From contig NW_027469554.1 of assembly GCF_051020765.1 (NCBI RefSeq), positions 1 to 64,000 on the forward strand: a stretch of 64,000 bases of DNA, read 5' to 3'. How positions within the stretch are numbered: position 1 is the first letter of the stretch; the number at the start of each line of letters is the position of its first letter. This DNA comes from Lasioglossum baleicum. Taxonomy: Eukaryota > Arthropoda > Insecta > Hymenoptera > Halictidae. Both the position numbers and the translations under genes were made by a program. The notes under the pieces are model-generated. The model made no database searches. It saw nothing but the letters and a program-made list of their open reading frames with translations, and was not told the DNA's origin. Shown here in pieces: positions 1 to 10,850 of this stretch.

Positions 1-921
1 TATGCGTTATGCGTTATGCGTTATGCGTTATGCGTCATGCGTCATGCGTTATGCGTTATGCGTTATGCGTTATGCGTTATGCGTTATGCGTTATGCGTTA
101 TGCGTTATGCGTTATGCGTTATGCGTTATGCGTTATGCGTTATGCCGTTTATGCGTTATGCGTTATGCGTATGCGTTATGCGTTATGCGTTATGCGTTAT
201 GCGTTATGCGTTTATGCGTTATGCGTTATGCGTTATGCGTTATGCGTATGCGTTATGCGTTATGCGTTTTATGCGTTATGCGTTATGCGTTATGCGTTAT
301 GCGTTATGCGTTATGCGTTATGCGTTATGCGTTATGCGTTATGCGTTATGCGTTATGCGTTATGCGTTATGCGTTATGCGTTATGCGTTATGCGTTATGC
401 GTTATGCGTTATGCGTTATGCGTTATGCGTTATGCGTTCGTTATGCGTTATGCGTTATGCGTTATGCGTTATGCGTTATGCGTTATGCGTTATGCGTTAT
501 GCGTTATGCGTTATGCGTTATGCGTTATGCGTTATGCGTTATGCGTTATGCGTTATGCGTTATGCGTTATGCGTTATGCGTTATGCGTTATGCGTTATGC
601 GTTATGCGTTATGCGTTATGCGTTATGCGTTATGCGTTATGCGTTATGCGTTATGCGTTATGCGTTATGCGTTATGCGTTATGCGTTATGCGTTATGCGT
701 TATGCGTTATGCGTTATGCGTTATGCGTTATGCGTTATGCGTTATGCGTTATGCGTTATGCGTTATGCGTTATGCGTTATGCGTTATGCGCTATGGGTTA
801 TGCGTTATGCGTTATGCGTTATGCGTTATGCGTTATGTGTTATGCGTTATGCGTTATGCGTTATGCGTTATGCGTTATGCGTTATGCGTTATGCGTTATG
901 CGTTATGCGTTATGCGTTCTT
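1..921 (+). repeat. Indel-rich left end of the array
   Basis: Monomers of wrong length occur at 142-150 (+2), 165-170 (-1), 206-213 (+1), 242-247 (-1), 262-270 (+2), 439-442 (a four-base remnant, -3) and 912-921 (+3). Five of the seven fall within the first 270 bases. This is the densest cluster of register changes in the window. It may be a decaying array flank, or consensus error near a contig end or in poorly covered sequence. Between the indels the monomer is canonical, apart from two ATGCGTC monomers at 30-43 and a few substitutions near 790-840. Confidence 0.85.
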
Positions 922-1131
922 ATGCGTTATGCGTTATGCGTTATGCGTTATGCGTTATGCGTTATGCGTTATGCGTTATGCGTTATGCGTTATGCGTTAT
1001 GCGTTATGCGTTATGCGTTATGCGTTATGCGTTATGCGTTATGCGTTATGCGTTATGCGTTATGCGTTATGCGTTATGCGTTATGCGTTATGCGTTATGC
1101 GTTATGCGTTATGCGTTATGCGTTATGCGTT

Positions 1132-1180
1132 ATGGGTTATGAGTTTTGCTTTACGCGTTAAGCGTTATGCGCTATGGGTT
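1132..1180 (+). repeat. Cassette A, A-C subtype, first copy
   Basis: This is a full seven-monomer cassette with ACGCGTT as monomer 4 (1153-1159), AAGCGTT at 1160-1166, ATGCGCT at 1167-1173 and ATGGGTT at 1174-1180. It holds an AGCG...CGCT dyad across monomers 5-6. An ATGTGT monomer follows at 1209, as in most A-C copies downstream. Confidence 0.9.
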
Positions 1181-1876
1181 ATGCGTTATGCGTTATGCGT
1201 TATGCGTTATGTGTATGCGTTATGCGTTATGCGTTATGCGTTTATGCGTTATGCGTTATGCGTTATGCGTTATGCGTTATGCGTTATGCGTTATGCGTTA
1301 TGCGTTATGCGTTATGCGTTATGCGTTATGCGTTATGCGTTATGCGTTATGCGTTATGCGTTATGCGTTATGCGTTATGCGTTATGCGTTATGCGTTATG
1401 CGTTATGCGTTATGCGTTATGCGTTATGCGTTATGCGTTATGCGTTATGCGTTATGCGTTATGCGTTATGCGTTATGCGTTATGCGTTATGCGTTATGCG
1501 TTATGCGTTATGCGTTATGCGTTATGCGTTATGCGTTATGCGTTATGCGTTATGCGTCTATGCGTTATGCGTTATGCGTCATGCGTTCATGCGTTATGCG
1601 TTATGCGTTATGCGTTATGCGTTATGCGTTATGCGTTATGCGTTATGCGTTATGCGTTATGCGTTATGCGTTATGCGTTATGCGTTATGCGTTATGCGTT
1701 ATGCGTTATGCGTTATGCGTTATGCGTTATGCGTTATGCGTTATGCGTTATGCGTTATGCGTTATGCGTTATGCGTTATGCGTTATGCGTTATGCGTTAT
1801 GCGTTATGCGTTATGCGTTATGCGTTATGCGTTATGCGTTATGCGTTATGCGTTATGCGTTATGCGTTATGCGTTT

Positions 1877-2429
1877 ATGCGTTATGCGTTATGCGTTATG
1901 CGTTATGCGTTATGCGTTATGCGTTATGCGTTATGCGTTATGCGTTATGCGTTATGCGTTATGCGTTATGCGTTATGCGTTATGCGTTATGCGTTATGCG
2001 TTATGCGTTATGCGTTATGCGTTATGCGTTATGCGTTATGCGTTATGCGTTATGCGTTATGCGTTATGCGTTATGCGTTATGCGTTATGCGTTATGCGTT
2101 ATGCGTTATGCGTTATGCGTTATGCGTTATGCGTTATGCGTTATGCGTTATGCGTTATGCGTTATGCGTTATGCGTTATGCGTTATGCGTTATGCGTTAT
2201 GCGTTATGCGTTATGCGTTATGCGTTATGCGTTATGCGTTATGCGTTATGCGTTATGCGTTATGCGTTATGCGTTATGCGTTATGCGTTATGCGTTATGC
2301 GTTATGCGTTATGCGTTATGCGTTATGCGTTATGCGTTATGCGTTATGCGTTATGCGTTATGCGTTATGCGTTATGCGTTATGCGTTATGCGTTATGCGT
2401 TATGCGTTATGCGTTATGCGTTATGCGTT
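1877..2429 (+). repeat. Longest uninterrupted canonical run noticed (79 monomers)
   Basis: This is a 553-bp stretch of exactly 79 canonical monomers with no substitution that I can see, bounded on both sides by an 8-bp monomer with an extra T. Comparable pure runs of 400-525 bp occur at roughly 2,860-3,290, 6,955-7,420, 7,585-8,105, 12,710-13,140, 15,905-16,360, 22,585-23,050, 23,935-24,430, 31,593-32,090 and 38,100-38,550. They lie between marker cassettes and vary in length by whole monomers between HOR copies. Confidence 0.75.
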
Positions 2430-3461
2430 ATGCGTTTATGCGTTATGCGTTATGCGTTATGCGTTATGCGTTATGCGTTATGCGTTATGCGTTATGCGTT
2501 ATGCGTTATGCGTTATGCGTTATGCGTTATGCGTTATGCGTTATGCGTTATGCGTTATGCGTTATGCGTTATGCGTTATGCGTTATGCGTTATGCGTTAT
2601 GCGTTATGCGTTATGCGTTATGCGTTATGCGTTATGCGTTATGCGTTATGCGTTATGCGTTATGCGTTATGCGTTATGCGTTATGCGTTATGCGTTATGC
2701 GTTATGCGTTATGCGTTATGCGTTATGCGTTATGCGTTATGCGTTATGCGTTATGCGTTATGCGTTATGCGTTATGCGTTATGCGTTATGCGCTATGCGT
2801 TATGCGTTATGCGTTCATGCGTCTATGCGTTATGCGTTATGCGTTATGCGTCATGCGTTATGCGTTATGCGTTATGCGTTATGCGTTATGCGTTATGCGT
2901 TATGCGTTATGCGTTATGCGTTATGCGTTATGCGTTATGCGTTATGCGTTATGCGTTATGCGTTATGCGTTATGCGTTATGCGTTATGCGTTATGCGTTA
3001 TGCGTTATGCGTTATGCGTTATGCGTTATGCGTTATGCGTTATGCGTTATGCGTTATGCGTTATGCGTTATGCGTTATGCGTTATGCGTTATGCGTTATG
3101 CGTTATGCGTTATGCGTTATGCGTTATGCGTTATGCGTTATGCGTTATGCGTTATGCGTTATGCGTTATGCGTTATGCGTTATGCGTTATGCGTTATGCG
3201 TTATGCGTTATGCGTTATGCGTTATGCGTTATGCGTTATGCGTTATGCGTTATGCGTTATGCGTTATGCGTTATGCGTTATGCGTTATGCGTTATGCGCT
3301 ATGGGTTATGCGTTATGCGTCATGCGTCATGCGTTATGCGTTATGCGTTATGCGTTATGCGTTATGCGTTATGCGTTATGCGTTATGCGTTATGCGTTAT
3401 GCGTTATGCGTTATGCGTTATGCGTTGTGCGTTATGCGTTATGCGTTATGCGTTATGCGTT

Positions 3462-3510
3462 ATGGGTTATGAGTTTTGCTTTAGGCGTTAAGCGTTATGC
3501 GCTATGGGTT
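3462..3510 (+). repeat. Cassette A, A-G subtype, first copy
   Basis: This cassette matches the A-C copy at 1132 except that monomer 4 is AGGCGTT. It terminates two of the three long + frames (TGA at 3470-3472, TAA at 3489-3491). It is followed by canonical monomers and then pair C at 3581-3594. Confidence 0.9.
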
Positions 3511-3580
3511 ATGCGTTATGCGTTATGCGTTATGCGTTATGCGTTATGCGTTATGCGTTATGCGTTATGCGTTATGCGTT

Positions 3581-3594
3581 ATCCGTTATGAGTT
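3581..3594 (+). repeat. Pair C (G3C then C4A), first copy
   Basis: ATCCGTT is followed directly by ATGAGTT. The pair recurs throughout the window, for example at 8459, 22225 and 31171, and near 4.28, 5.11, 6.44, 9.37, 11.39, 12.26, 15.11, 17.01, 21.72, 27.57, 29.84, 35.20, 45.46, 49.71, 52.99, 55.15 and 62.67 kb. Pairs often occur in twos or threes 60-100 bp apart. A further form in which the next monomer is CTGCGTT (A1C) occurs near 17.08, 19.14, 40.55 and 42.95 kb. Confidence 0.85.
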
Positions 3595-5282
3595 ATGCGT
3601 TATGCGTTATGCGTTATGCGTTATGCGTTATGCGTTATGCGTTATGCGTTATGCGTTATGCGTTATGCGCTATGGGTTATGCGTTATGCGTCATGCGTCA
3701 TGCGTTATGCGTTATGCGTTATGCGTTATGCGTTATGCGTTATGCGTTATGCGTTATGCGTTATGCGTTATGCGTTATGCGTTATGCGTTATGCGTTATG
3801 CGTTATGCGTTATGCGTTATGCGTTATGCGTTATGCGTTATGCGTTATGCGTTATGCGTTATGCGTTTATGCGTTATGCGTTATGCGTTATGCGTTATGC
3901 GTTATGCGTTATGCGTTATGCGTTATGCGTTATGCGTTATGCGTTATGCGTTATGCGTTATGCGTTATGCGTTGTGCGTTATGCGTTATGCGTTATGCGT
4001 TATGCGTTATGGGTTATGAGTTTTGCTTTAGGCGTTAAGCGTTATGCGTTATGCGTTATGCGTTATGCGTTATGCGTTATGCGTTATCCGTTATGCGTTA
4101 TGCGTTATGCGTTATGCGTTATGCGTTATGCGTTATGCGTTATGCGTTATGCGTTATGCGTTATGCGTTATGCGTTATGCGTTATGCGTTATGCGTTATG
4201 CGTTATGCGTTATGCGCTATGGGTTATGCGTTATGCGTTATGCGTTATGCGTTATGCGTTATGCGTTATGCGTTATGCGTTATCCGTTATGAGTTATGCG
4301 TTATGCGTTATGCGTTATGCGTTATGCGTTATGCGTTATGCGTTATGCGTTATGCGTTATGCGTTATGCGTTATGCGTTATGCGTTATGCGTTATGCGTT
4401 ATGCGTTATGCGTTATGCGTTATGCGCTATGGGTTATGCGTTATGCGTCATGCGTCATGCGTTATGCGTTATGCGTTATGCGTTATGCGTTATGCGTTAT
4501 GCGTTATGCGTTATGCGTTATGCGTTATGCGTTATGCGTTATGCGTTATGCGTTATGCGTTATGCGTTATGCGTTATGCGTTATGCGTTATGCGTTATGC
4601 GTTATGCGTTATGCGTTATGCGTTATGCGCTATGGGTTATGCGTTATGCGTTATGCGTTATGCGTTATGCGTTATGTGTTATGCGTTATGCGTTATGCGT
4701 TATGCGTTATGCGTTATGCGTTATGCGTTATGCGTTATGCGTTATGCGTTATGCGTTATGCGTTATGCGTTATGCGTTATGCGTTATGCGTTATGCGTTA
4801 TGCGTTATGCGTTATGCGTTATGCGTTATGCGTTATGCGTTATGCGTTATGCGTTATGCGTTATGCGTTATGCGTTATGCGTTATGCGTTATGCGTTATG
4901 CGTTATGCGTTATGCGTTATGCGTTATGCGTTATGCGTTATGCGTTATGCGTTATGCGTTATGCGTTATGCGTTATGCGTTGTGCGTTATGCGTTATGCG
5001 TTATGCGTTATGGGTTATGAGTTTTGCTTTAGGCGTTAAGCGTTATGCGCTATGGGTTATGCGTTATGCGTTATGCGTTATGCGTTATGCGTTATGCGTT
5101 ATGCGTTATGCGTTATCCGTTATGAGTTATGCGTTATGCGTTATGCGTTATGCGTTATGCGTTATGCGTTATGCGTTATGCGTTATGCGTTATGCGTTAT
5201 GCGTTATGCGTTATGCGTTATGCGTTATGCGTTATGCGTTATGCGTTATGCGTTATGCGTTATGCGTTATGCGTTATGCGTT

Positions 5283-5315
5283 ATGCGTATGCGTTATGCT
5301 GACGCTTATGCCGTT
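5283..5315 (+). repeat. Complex register break related to the CTGACGC lesion
   Basis: A 6-bp monomer at 5283-5288 is followed by one canonical monomer, then ATGCTGACGCTT at 5296-5307 and an 8-bp ATGCCGTT at 5308-5315. The net register change is -2. It shares the CTGACGC core with the three 13-bp lesions at 9.5 and 12.4 kb, so it is probably a variant of the same event. Confidence 0.8.
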
Positions 5316-6792
5316 ATGCGTTATGCGTTATGCGTTATGCGTTATGCGTTATGCGTTATGCGTTATGCGTTATGCGTTATGCGTTATGCGTTATGCGTTA
5401 TGCGTTATGCGTTATGCGTTATGCGTTATGCGTTATGCGTTATGCGTTATGCGTTATGCGTTATGCGTTATGCGTTATGCGTTATGCGTTATGCGTTATG
5501 CGTTATGCGTTATGCGTTATGCGTTATGCGTTATGCGTTATGCGTTATGCGTTATGCGTTATGCGTTATGCGTTATGCGTTATGCGTTATGCGTTATGCG
5601 TTATGCGTTATGCGTTATGCGTTATGCGTTATGCGTTATGCGTTATGCGGTATGCGTTATGCGTTATGCGTTATGCGTTATGCGTTATGGGTTATGAGTT
5701 TTGCTTTACGCGTTAAGCGTTATGCGCTATGGGTTATGCGTTATGCGTTATGCGTTATGCGTTATGTGTTATGCGTTATGCGTTATGGGTTATGCGTTAT
5801 GCGTTATGCGTTATGCGTTATGCGTTATGCGTTATGCGTTATGCGTTATGCGTTATGCGTTATGCGTTATGCGTTATGCGTTATGCGTTATGCGTTATGC
5901 GTTATGCGTTATGCGTTATGCGTTATGCGTTATGCGTTATGCGTTATGCGTTATGCGTTATGCGTTATGCGTTATGCGTTATGCGTTATGCGTTATGCGT
6001 TATGCGTTATGCGTTATGCGTTATGCGTTATGCGTTATGCGTTATGCGTTATGCGTTATGCGTTATGCGTTATGCGTTATGCGTTATGCGTTATGCGTTA
6101 TGCGTTATGCGTTATGCGTTATGCGTTATGCGTTATGCGTTATGCGTTTTGCGTTTTGCGTTATGGGTTATGAGTTATGGGTTATGAGTTTTGCTTTACG
6201 CGTTAAGCGTTATGCGCTATGGGTTATGCGTTATGCGTTATGCGTTATGCGTTATGTGTTATGCGTTATGCGTTATGCGTTATGCGTTATGCGTTATGCG
6301 TTATGCGTTATGCGTTATGCGTTATGCGTTATGCGTTATGCGTTATGCGTTATGCGTTATGCGTTATGCGTTATGCGTTATGCGTTATGCGTTATGCGTT
6401 ATGCGTTATGCGTTATGCGTTATGCGTTATGCGTTATGCGTTATCCGTTATGAGTTATGCGTTATGCGTTATGCGTTATGCGTTATGCGTTATGCGTTAT
6501 GCGTTATGCGTTATGCGTTATGCGTTATGCGTTATGCGTTATGCGTTATGCGTTATGCGTTATGCGTTATGCGTTATGCGTTATGCGTTATGCGTTATGC
6601 GTTATGCGTTATGCGTTATGCGTTATGCGTTATGCGTTATGCGTTATGCGTTATGCGTTATGCGTTATGCGTTATGCGTTATGCGTTATGCGTTATGCGT
6701 TATGCGTTATGCGTTATGCGTTATGCGTTATGCGTTATGCGTTATGCGTTATGCGTTATGCGTTATGCGTTATGCGTTATGCGTTATGCGTT

Positions 6793-9256
6793 ATCCGTTA
6801 TGCGTTATGCGTTATGCGTTATGCGTTATGCGTTATGCGTTATGCGTTATGCGTTATGCGTTATGCGTTATGCGTTATGCGTTATGCGTTATGCGTTATG
6901 CGTTATGCGTTATGCGCTATGGGTTATGCGTTATGCGTCATGCGTCATGCGTCATGCGTTATGCGTTATGCGTTATGCGTTATGCGTTATGCGTTATGCG
7001 TTATGCGTTATGCGTTATGCGTTATGCGTTATGCGTTATGCGTTATGCGTTATGCGTTATGCGTTATGCGTTATGCGTTATGCGTTATGCGTTATGCGTT
7101 ATGCGTTATGCGTTATGCGTTATGCGTTATGCGTTATGCGTTATGCGTTATGCGTTATGCGTTATGCGTTATGCGTTATGCGTTATGCGTTATGCGTTAT
7201 GCGTTATGCGTTATGCGTTATGCGTTATGCGTTATGCGTTATGCGTTATGCGTTATGCGTTATGCGTTATGCGTTATGCGTTATGCGTTATGCGTTATGC
7301 GTTATGCGTTATGCGTTATGCGTTATGCGTTATGCGTTATGCGTTATGCGTTATGCGTTATGCGTTATGCGTTATGCGTTATGCGTTATGCGTTATGCGT
7401 TATGCGTTATGCGTTATGCGTTATCCGTTATGCGTTATGCGTTATGCGTTATGCGTTATGCGTTATGCGTTATGCGTTATGCGTTATGCGTTATGCGTTA
7501 TGCGTTATGCGTTATGCGTTATGCGTTATGCGTTATGCGTTATGCGCTATGGGTTATGCGTTATGCGTCATGCGTCATGCGTCATGCGTTATGCGTTATG
7601 CGTTATGCGTTATGCGTTATGCGTTATGCGTTATGCGTTATGCGTTATGCGTTATGCGTTATGCGTTATGCGTTATGCGTTATGCGTTATGCGTTATGCG
7701 TTATGCGTTATGCGTTATGCGTTATGCGTTATGCGTTATGCGTTATGCGTTATGCGTTATGCGTTATGCGTTATGCGTTATGCGTTATGCGTTATGCGTT
7801 ATGCGTTATGCGTTATGCGTTATGCGTTATGCGTTATGCGTTATGCGTTATGCGTTATGCGTTATGCGTTATGCGTTATGCGTTATGCGTTATGCGTTAT
7901 GCGTTATGCGTTATGCGTTATGCGTTATGCGTTATGCGTTATGCGTTATGCGTTATGCGTTATGCGTTATGCGTTATGCGTTATGCGTTATGCGTTATGC
8001 GTTATGCGTTATGCGTTATGCGTTATGCGTTATGCGTTATGCGTTATGCGTTATGCGTTATGCGTTATGCGTTATGCGTTATGCGTTATGCGTTATGCGT
8101 TATGCGTTATCCGTTATGCGTTATGCGTTATGCGTTATGCGTTATGCGTTATGCGTTATGCGTTATGCGTTATGCGTTATGCGTTATGCGTTATGCGTTA
8201 TGCGTTATGCGTTATGCGTTATGCGTTATGCGTTATGCGCTATGGGTTATGCGTTATGCGTCATGCGTCATGCGTTATGCGTTATGCGTTATGCGTTATG
8301 CGTTATGGGTTATGAGTTTTGCTTTAGGCGTTAAGCGTTATGCGCTATGGGTTATGCGTTATGCGTTATGCGTTATGCGTTATGCGTTATGCGTTATGCG
8401 TTATGCGTTATGCGTTATGCGTTATGCGTTATGCGTTATGCGTTATGCGTTATGCATTATCCGTTATGAGTTATGCGTTATGCGTTATGCGTTATGCGTT
8501 ATGCGTTATGCGTTATGCGTTATGCGTTATGCGTTATGCGTTATGCGTTATGCGTTATGCGTTATGCGTTATGCGTTATGCGTTATGCGTTATGCGTTAT
8601 GCGTTATGCGTTATGCGTTATGCGTTATGCGTTATGCGTTATGCGTTATGCGTTATGCGTTATGCGTTATGCGTTATGCGTTATGCGTTATGCGTTATGC
8701 GTTATGCGTTATGCGTTATGCGTTATGCGTTATGCGTTATGCGTTATGCGTTATGCGTTATGCGTTATGCGTTATGCGTTATGCGTTATGCGTTATGCGT
8801 TATGCGTTATGCGTTATCCGTTATGCGTTATGCGTTATGCGTTATGCGTTATGCGTTATGCGTTATGCGTTATGCGTTATGCGTTATGCGTTATGCGTTA
8901 TGCGTTATGCGTTATGCGTTATGCGTTATGCGTTATGCGCTATGGGTTATGCGTTATGCGTCATGCGTCATGCGTCATGCGTTATGCGTTATGCGTTATG
9001 CGTTATGCGTTATCCGTTATGCGTTATGCGTTATGCGTTATGCGTTATGCGTTATGCGTTATGCGTTATGCGTTATGCGTTATGCGTTATGCGTTATGCG
9101 TTATGCGTTATGCGTTATGCGTTATGCGTTATGCGTTATGCGCTATGGGTTATGCGTTATGCGTCATGCGTCATGCGTTATGCGTTATGCGTTATGCGTT
9201 ATGCGTTATGGGTTATGAGTTTTGCTTTAGGCGTTAAGCGTTATGCGCTATGGGTT
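6793..9256 (+). repeat. Left HOR: G3C ... T6C, C4G, T7C block, five copies
   Basis: A lone ATCCGTT begins each copy at 6793, 7423, 8109, 8816 and 9012, giving spacings of 90, 98, 101 and 28 monomers. Each is followed 17 or 18 monomers later by ATGCGCT-ATGGGTT-canonical and then ATGCGTC two or three times (ATGCGCT at 6912, 7542, 8235, 8935 and 9138). Copies with a 17-monomer gap carry three ATGCGTC. Copies with an 18-monomer gap carry two and are followed, 70 bp after the ATGCGCT, by a cassette A (8305, 9208). After those A cassettes, ATGCATT then pair C recurs at 8452 and 9362. The copies therefore form a two-type higher-order repeat. Confidence 0.8.
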
Positions 9257-9480
9257 ATGCGTTATGCGTTATGCGTTATGCGTTATGCGTTATGCGTTAT
9301 GCGTTATGCGTTATGCGTTATGCGTTATGCGTTATGCGTTATGCGTTATGCGTTATGCGTTATGCATTATCCGTTATGAGTTATGCGTTATGCGTTATGC
9401 GTTATGCGTTATGCGTTATGCGTTATGCGTTATGCGTTATGCGTTATGCGTTATGCGTTATGCGTTATGCGTTATGCGTT

Positions 9481-9493
9481 ATGCTGACGCCTT
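9481..9493 (+). other. 13-bp non-heptamer lesion ATGCTGACGCCTT, copy 1
   Basis: ATGCTGACGCCTT replaces two monomers (14 bp), shifting the register by -1 and supplying a TGA. It is identical to the copies at 9585 and 12384. It is the only word in the window after 5.3 kb that cannot be read as a heptamer with substitutions. Origin unknown: it could be a biological variant spread by unequal exchange or a repeat-specific basecalling error. Confidence 0.85.
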
Positions 9494-9584
9494 ATGCGTT
9501 ATGCGTTATGCGTTATGCGTTATGCGTTATGCGTTATGCGTTATGCGTTATGCGTTATGCGTTATGCGTTATGCGTTATGCGTT

Positions 9585-9597
9585 ATGCTGACGCCTT
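9585..9597 (+). other. 13-bp non-heptamer lesion, copy 2
   Basis: Identical to the lesion at 9481 and separated from it by exactly 13 canonical monomers. Together the two lesions explain the register change between cassette A copies at 9208 and 10039. Confidence 0.85.
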
Positions 9598-10458
9598 ATG
9601 CGTTATGCGTTATGCGTTATGCGTTATGCGTTATGCGTTATGCGTTATGCGTTATGCGTTATGCGTTATGCGTTATGCGTTATGCGTTATGCGTTATGCG
9701 TTATGCGTTATGCGTTATGCGTTATGCGTTATGCGTTATGCGTTATGCGTTATGCGTTATGCGTTATGCGTTATGCGTTTTGCGTTATGCGTTATGCGTT
9801 ATGCGTTATGCGTTATGCGTTATGCGTTAGGCGTTATGCGTTATGCGTTATGCGTTATGCGTTATGCGTTATGCGTTTTGCGTTATGCGTTATGCGTTAT
9901 GCGTTATGCGTTATGCGTTATGCGTTATGCGTTATGCGTTATGCGTTATGCGTTATGCGTTATGCGTTATGCGTTATGCGTTATGCGTTATGCGTTATGC
10001 GTTGTGCGTTATGCGTTATGCGTTATGCGTTATGCGTTATGGGTTATGAGTTTTGCTTTAGGCGTTAAGCGTTATGCGCTATGGGTTATGCGTTATGCGT
10101 TATGCGTTATGCGTTATGCGTTATGCGTTATGCGTTATGCGTTATGCGTTATGCGTTATGCGTTATGCGTTATGCGTTATGCGTTATGCGTTATGCGTTA
10201 TGCGTTATGCGTTATGCGTTATGCGTTATGCGTTATGCGTTATGCGTTATGCGTTATGCGTTATGCGTTATGCGTTATGCGTTATGCGTTATGCGTTATA
10301 CGTTATGCGTTATGCGTTATGCGTTATGCGTTATGCGTTATGCGTTATGCGTTATGCGTTATGCGTTATGCGTTATGCGTTATGCGTTATGCGTTATGCG
10401 TTATGCGTTATGCGTTATGCGTTATGCGTTATGCGTTATGCGTTATGCGTTATGCGTT

Positions 10459-10850
10459 ATGCGTTATGAGTTTTGCTTTACGCGTTAAGCGTTATGCGCT
10501 ATGGGTTATGCGTTATGCGTTATGCGTTATGCGTTATGTGTTATGTGTTATGCGTTATGCGTTATGCGTTATGCGTTATGCGTTATGCGTTATGCGTTAT
10601 GCGTTATGCGTTATGCGTTATGCGTTATGCGTTATGCGTTATGCGTTATGCGTTATGCGTTATGCGTTATGCGTTATGCGTTATGCGTTATGCGTTATGC
10701 GTTATGCGTTATGCGTTATGCGTTATGCGTTATGCGTTATGCGTTATGCGTTATGCGTTATGCGTTATGCGTTATGCGTTATGCGTTATGCGTTATGCGT
10801 TATGCGTTATGAGTTTTGCTTTACGCGTTAAGCGTTATGCGCTATGGGTT
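10459..10850 (+). repeat. Two successive A-C cassettes with unaltered first monomer
   Basis: Cassettes at 10459 and 10802 are 343 bp (49 monomers) apart. Both lack the leading C4G change, and each is followed after a few canonical monomers by two consecutive ATGTGTT monomers, a doubling I noticed only in this neighbourhood. The two are therefore a local duplication. A related but standard A-C cassette follows at 11180. Confidence 0.75.

Larger units (their letters stand above)
1209..3868 (+). repeat. Second indel cluster, mostly single-base insertions
   Basis: Register changes occur at 1209-1214 (-1), 1236-1243 (+1 T), 1552-1559 (+1), 1581-1588 (+1 C), 1869-1876 (+1 T), 2430-2437 (+1 T), 2809-2816 (+1 C), 2817-2824 (+1) and 3861-3868 (+1 T). 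Most are an extra T in the TT step or an extra C beside it. Summing them reproduces the register shift between the cassette A copies at 1132, 3462 and 4009, so I believe the list is complete. The bias to homopolymer extension fits either replication slippage or sequencing error. Confidence 0.8.

Noticed and set aside
2..3472. 1,156-codon + strand open frame, and similar long frames across the window
   Set aside because: All encode permutations of MRYALCV set by the 7-bp repeat and end only where a cassette or lesion happens to supply TGA, TAA or TAG. All three + frames are equally open, indels do not disturb the 'protein', and there are no codon-use, ribosome-site or domain signals.
9481..9493. 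ATGCTGACGCCTT as a transposon scar or protein site
   Set aside because: It is a 13-bp replacement with no duplicated flanks and no recognised motif. With four related copies, origin by exchange or basecalling error is more economical.
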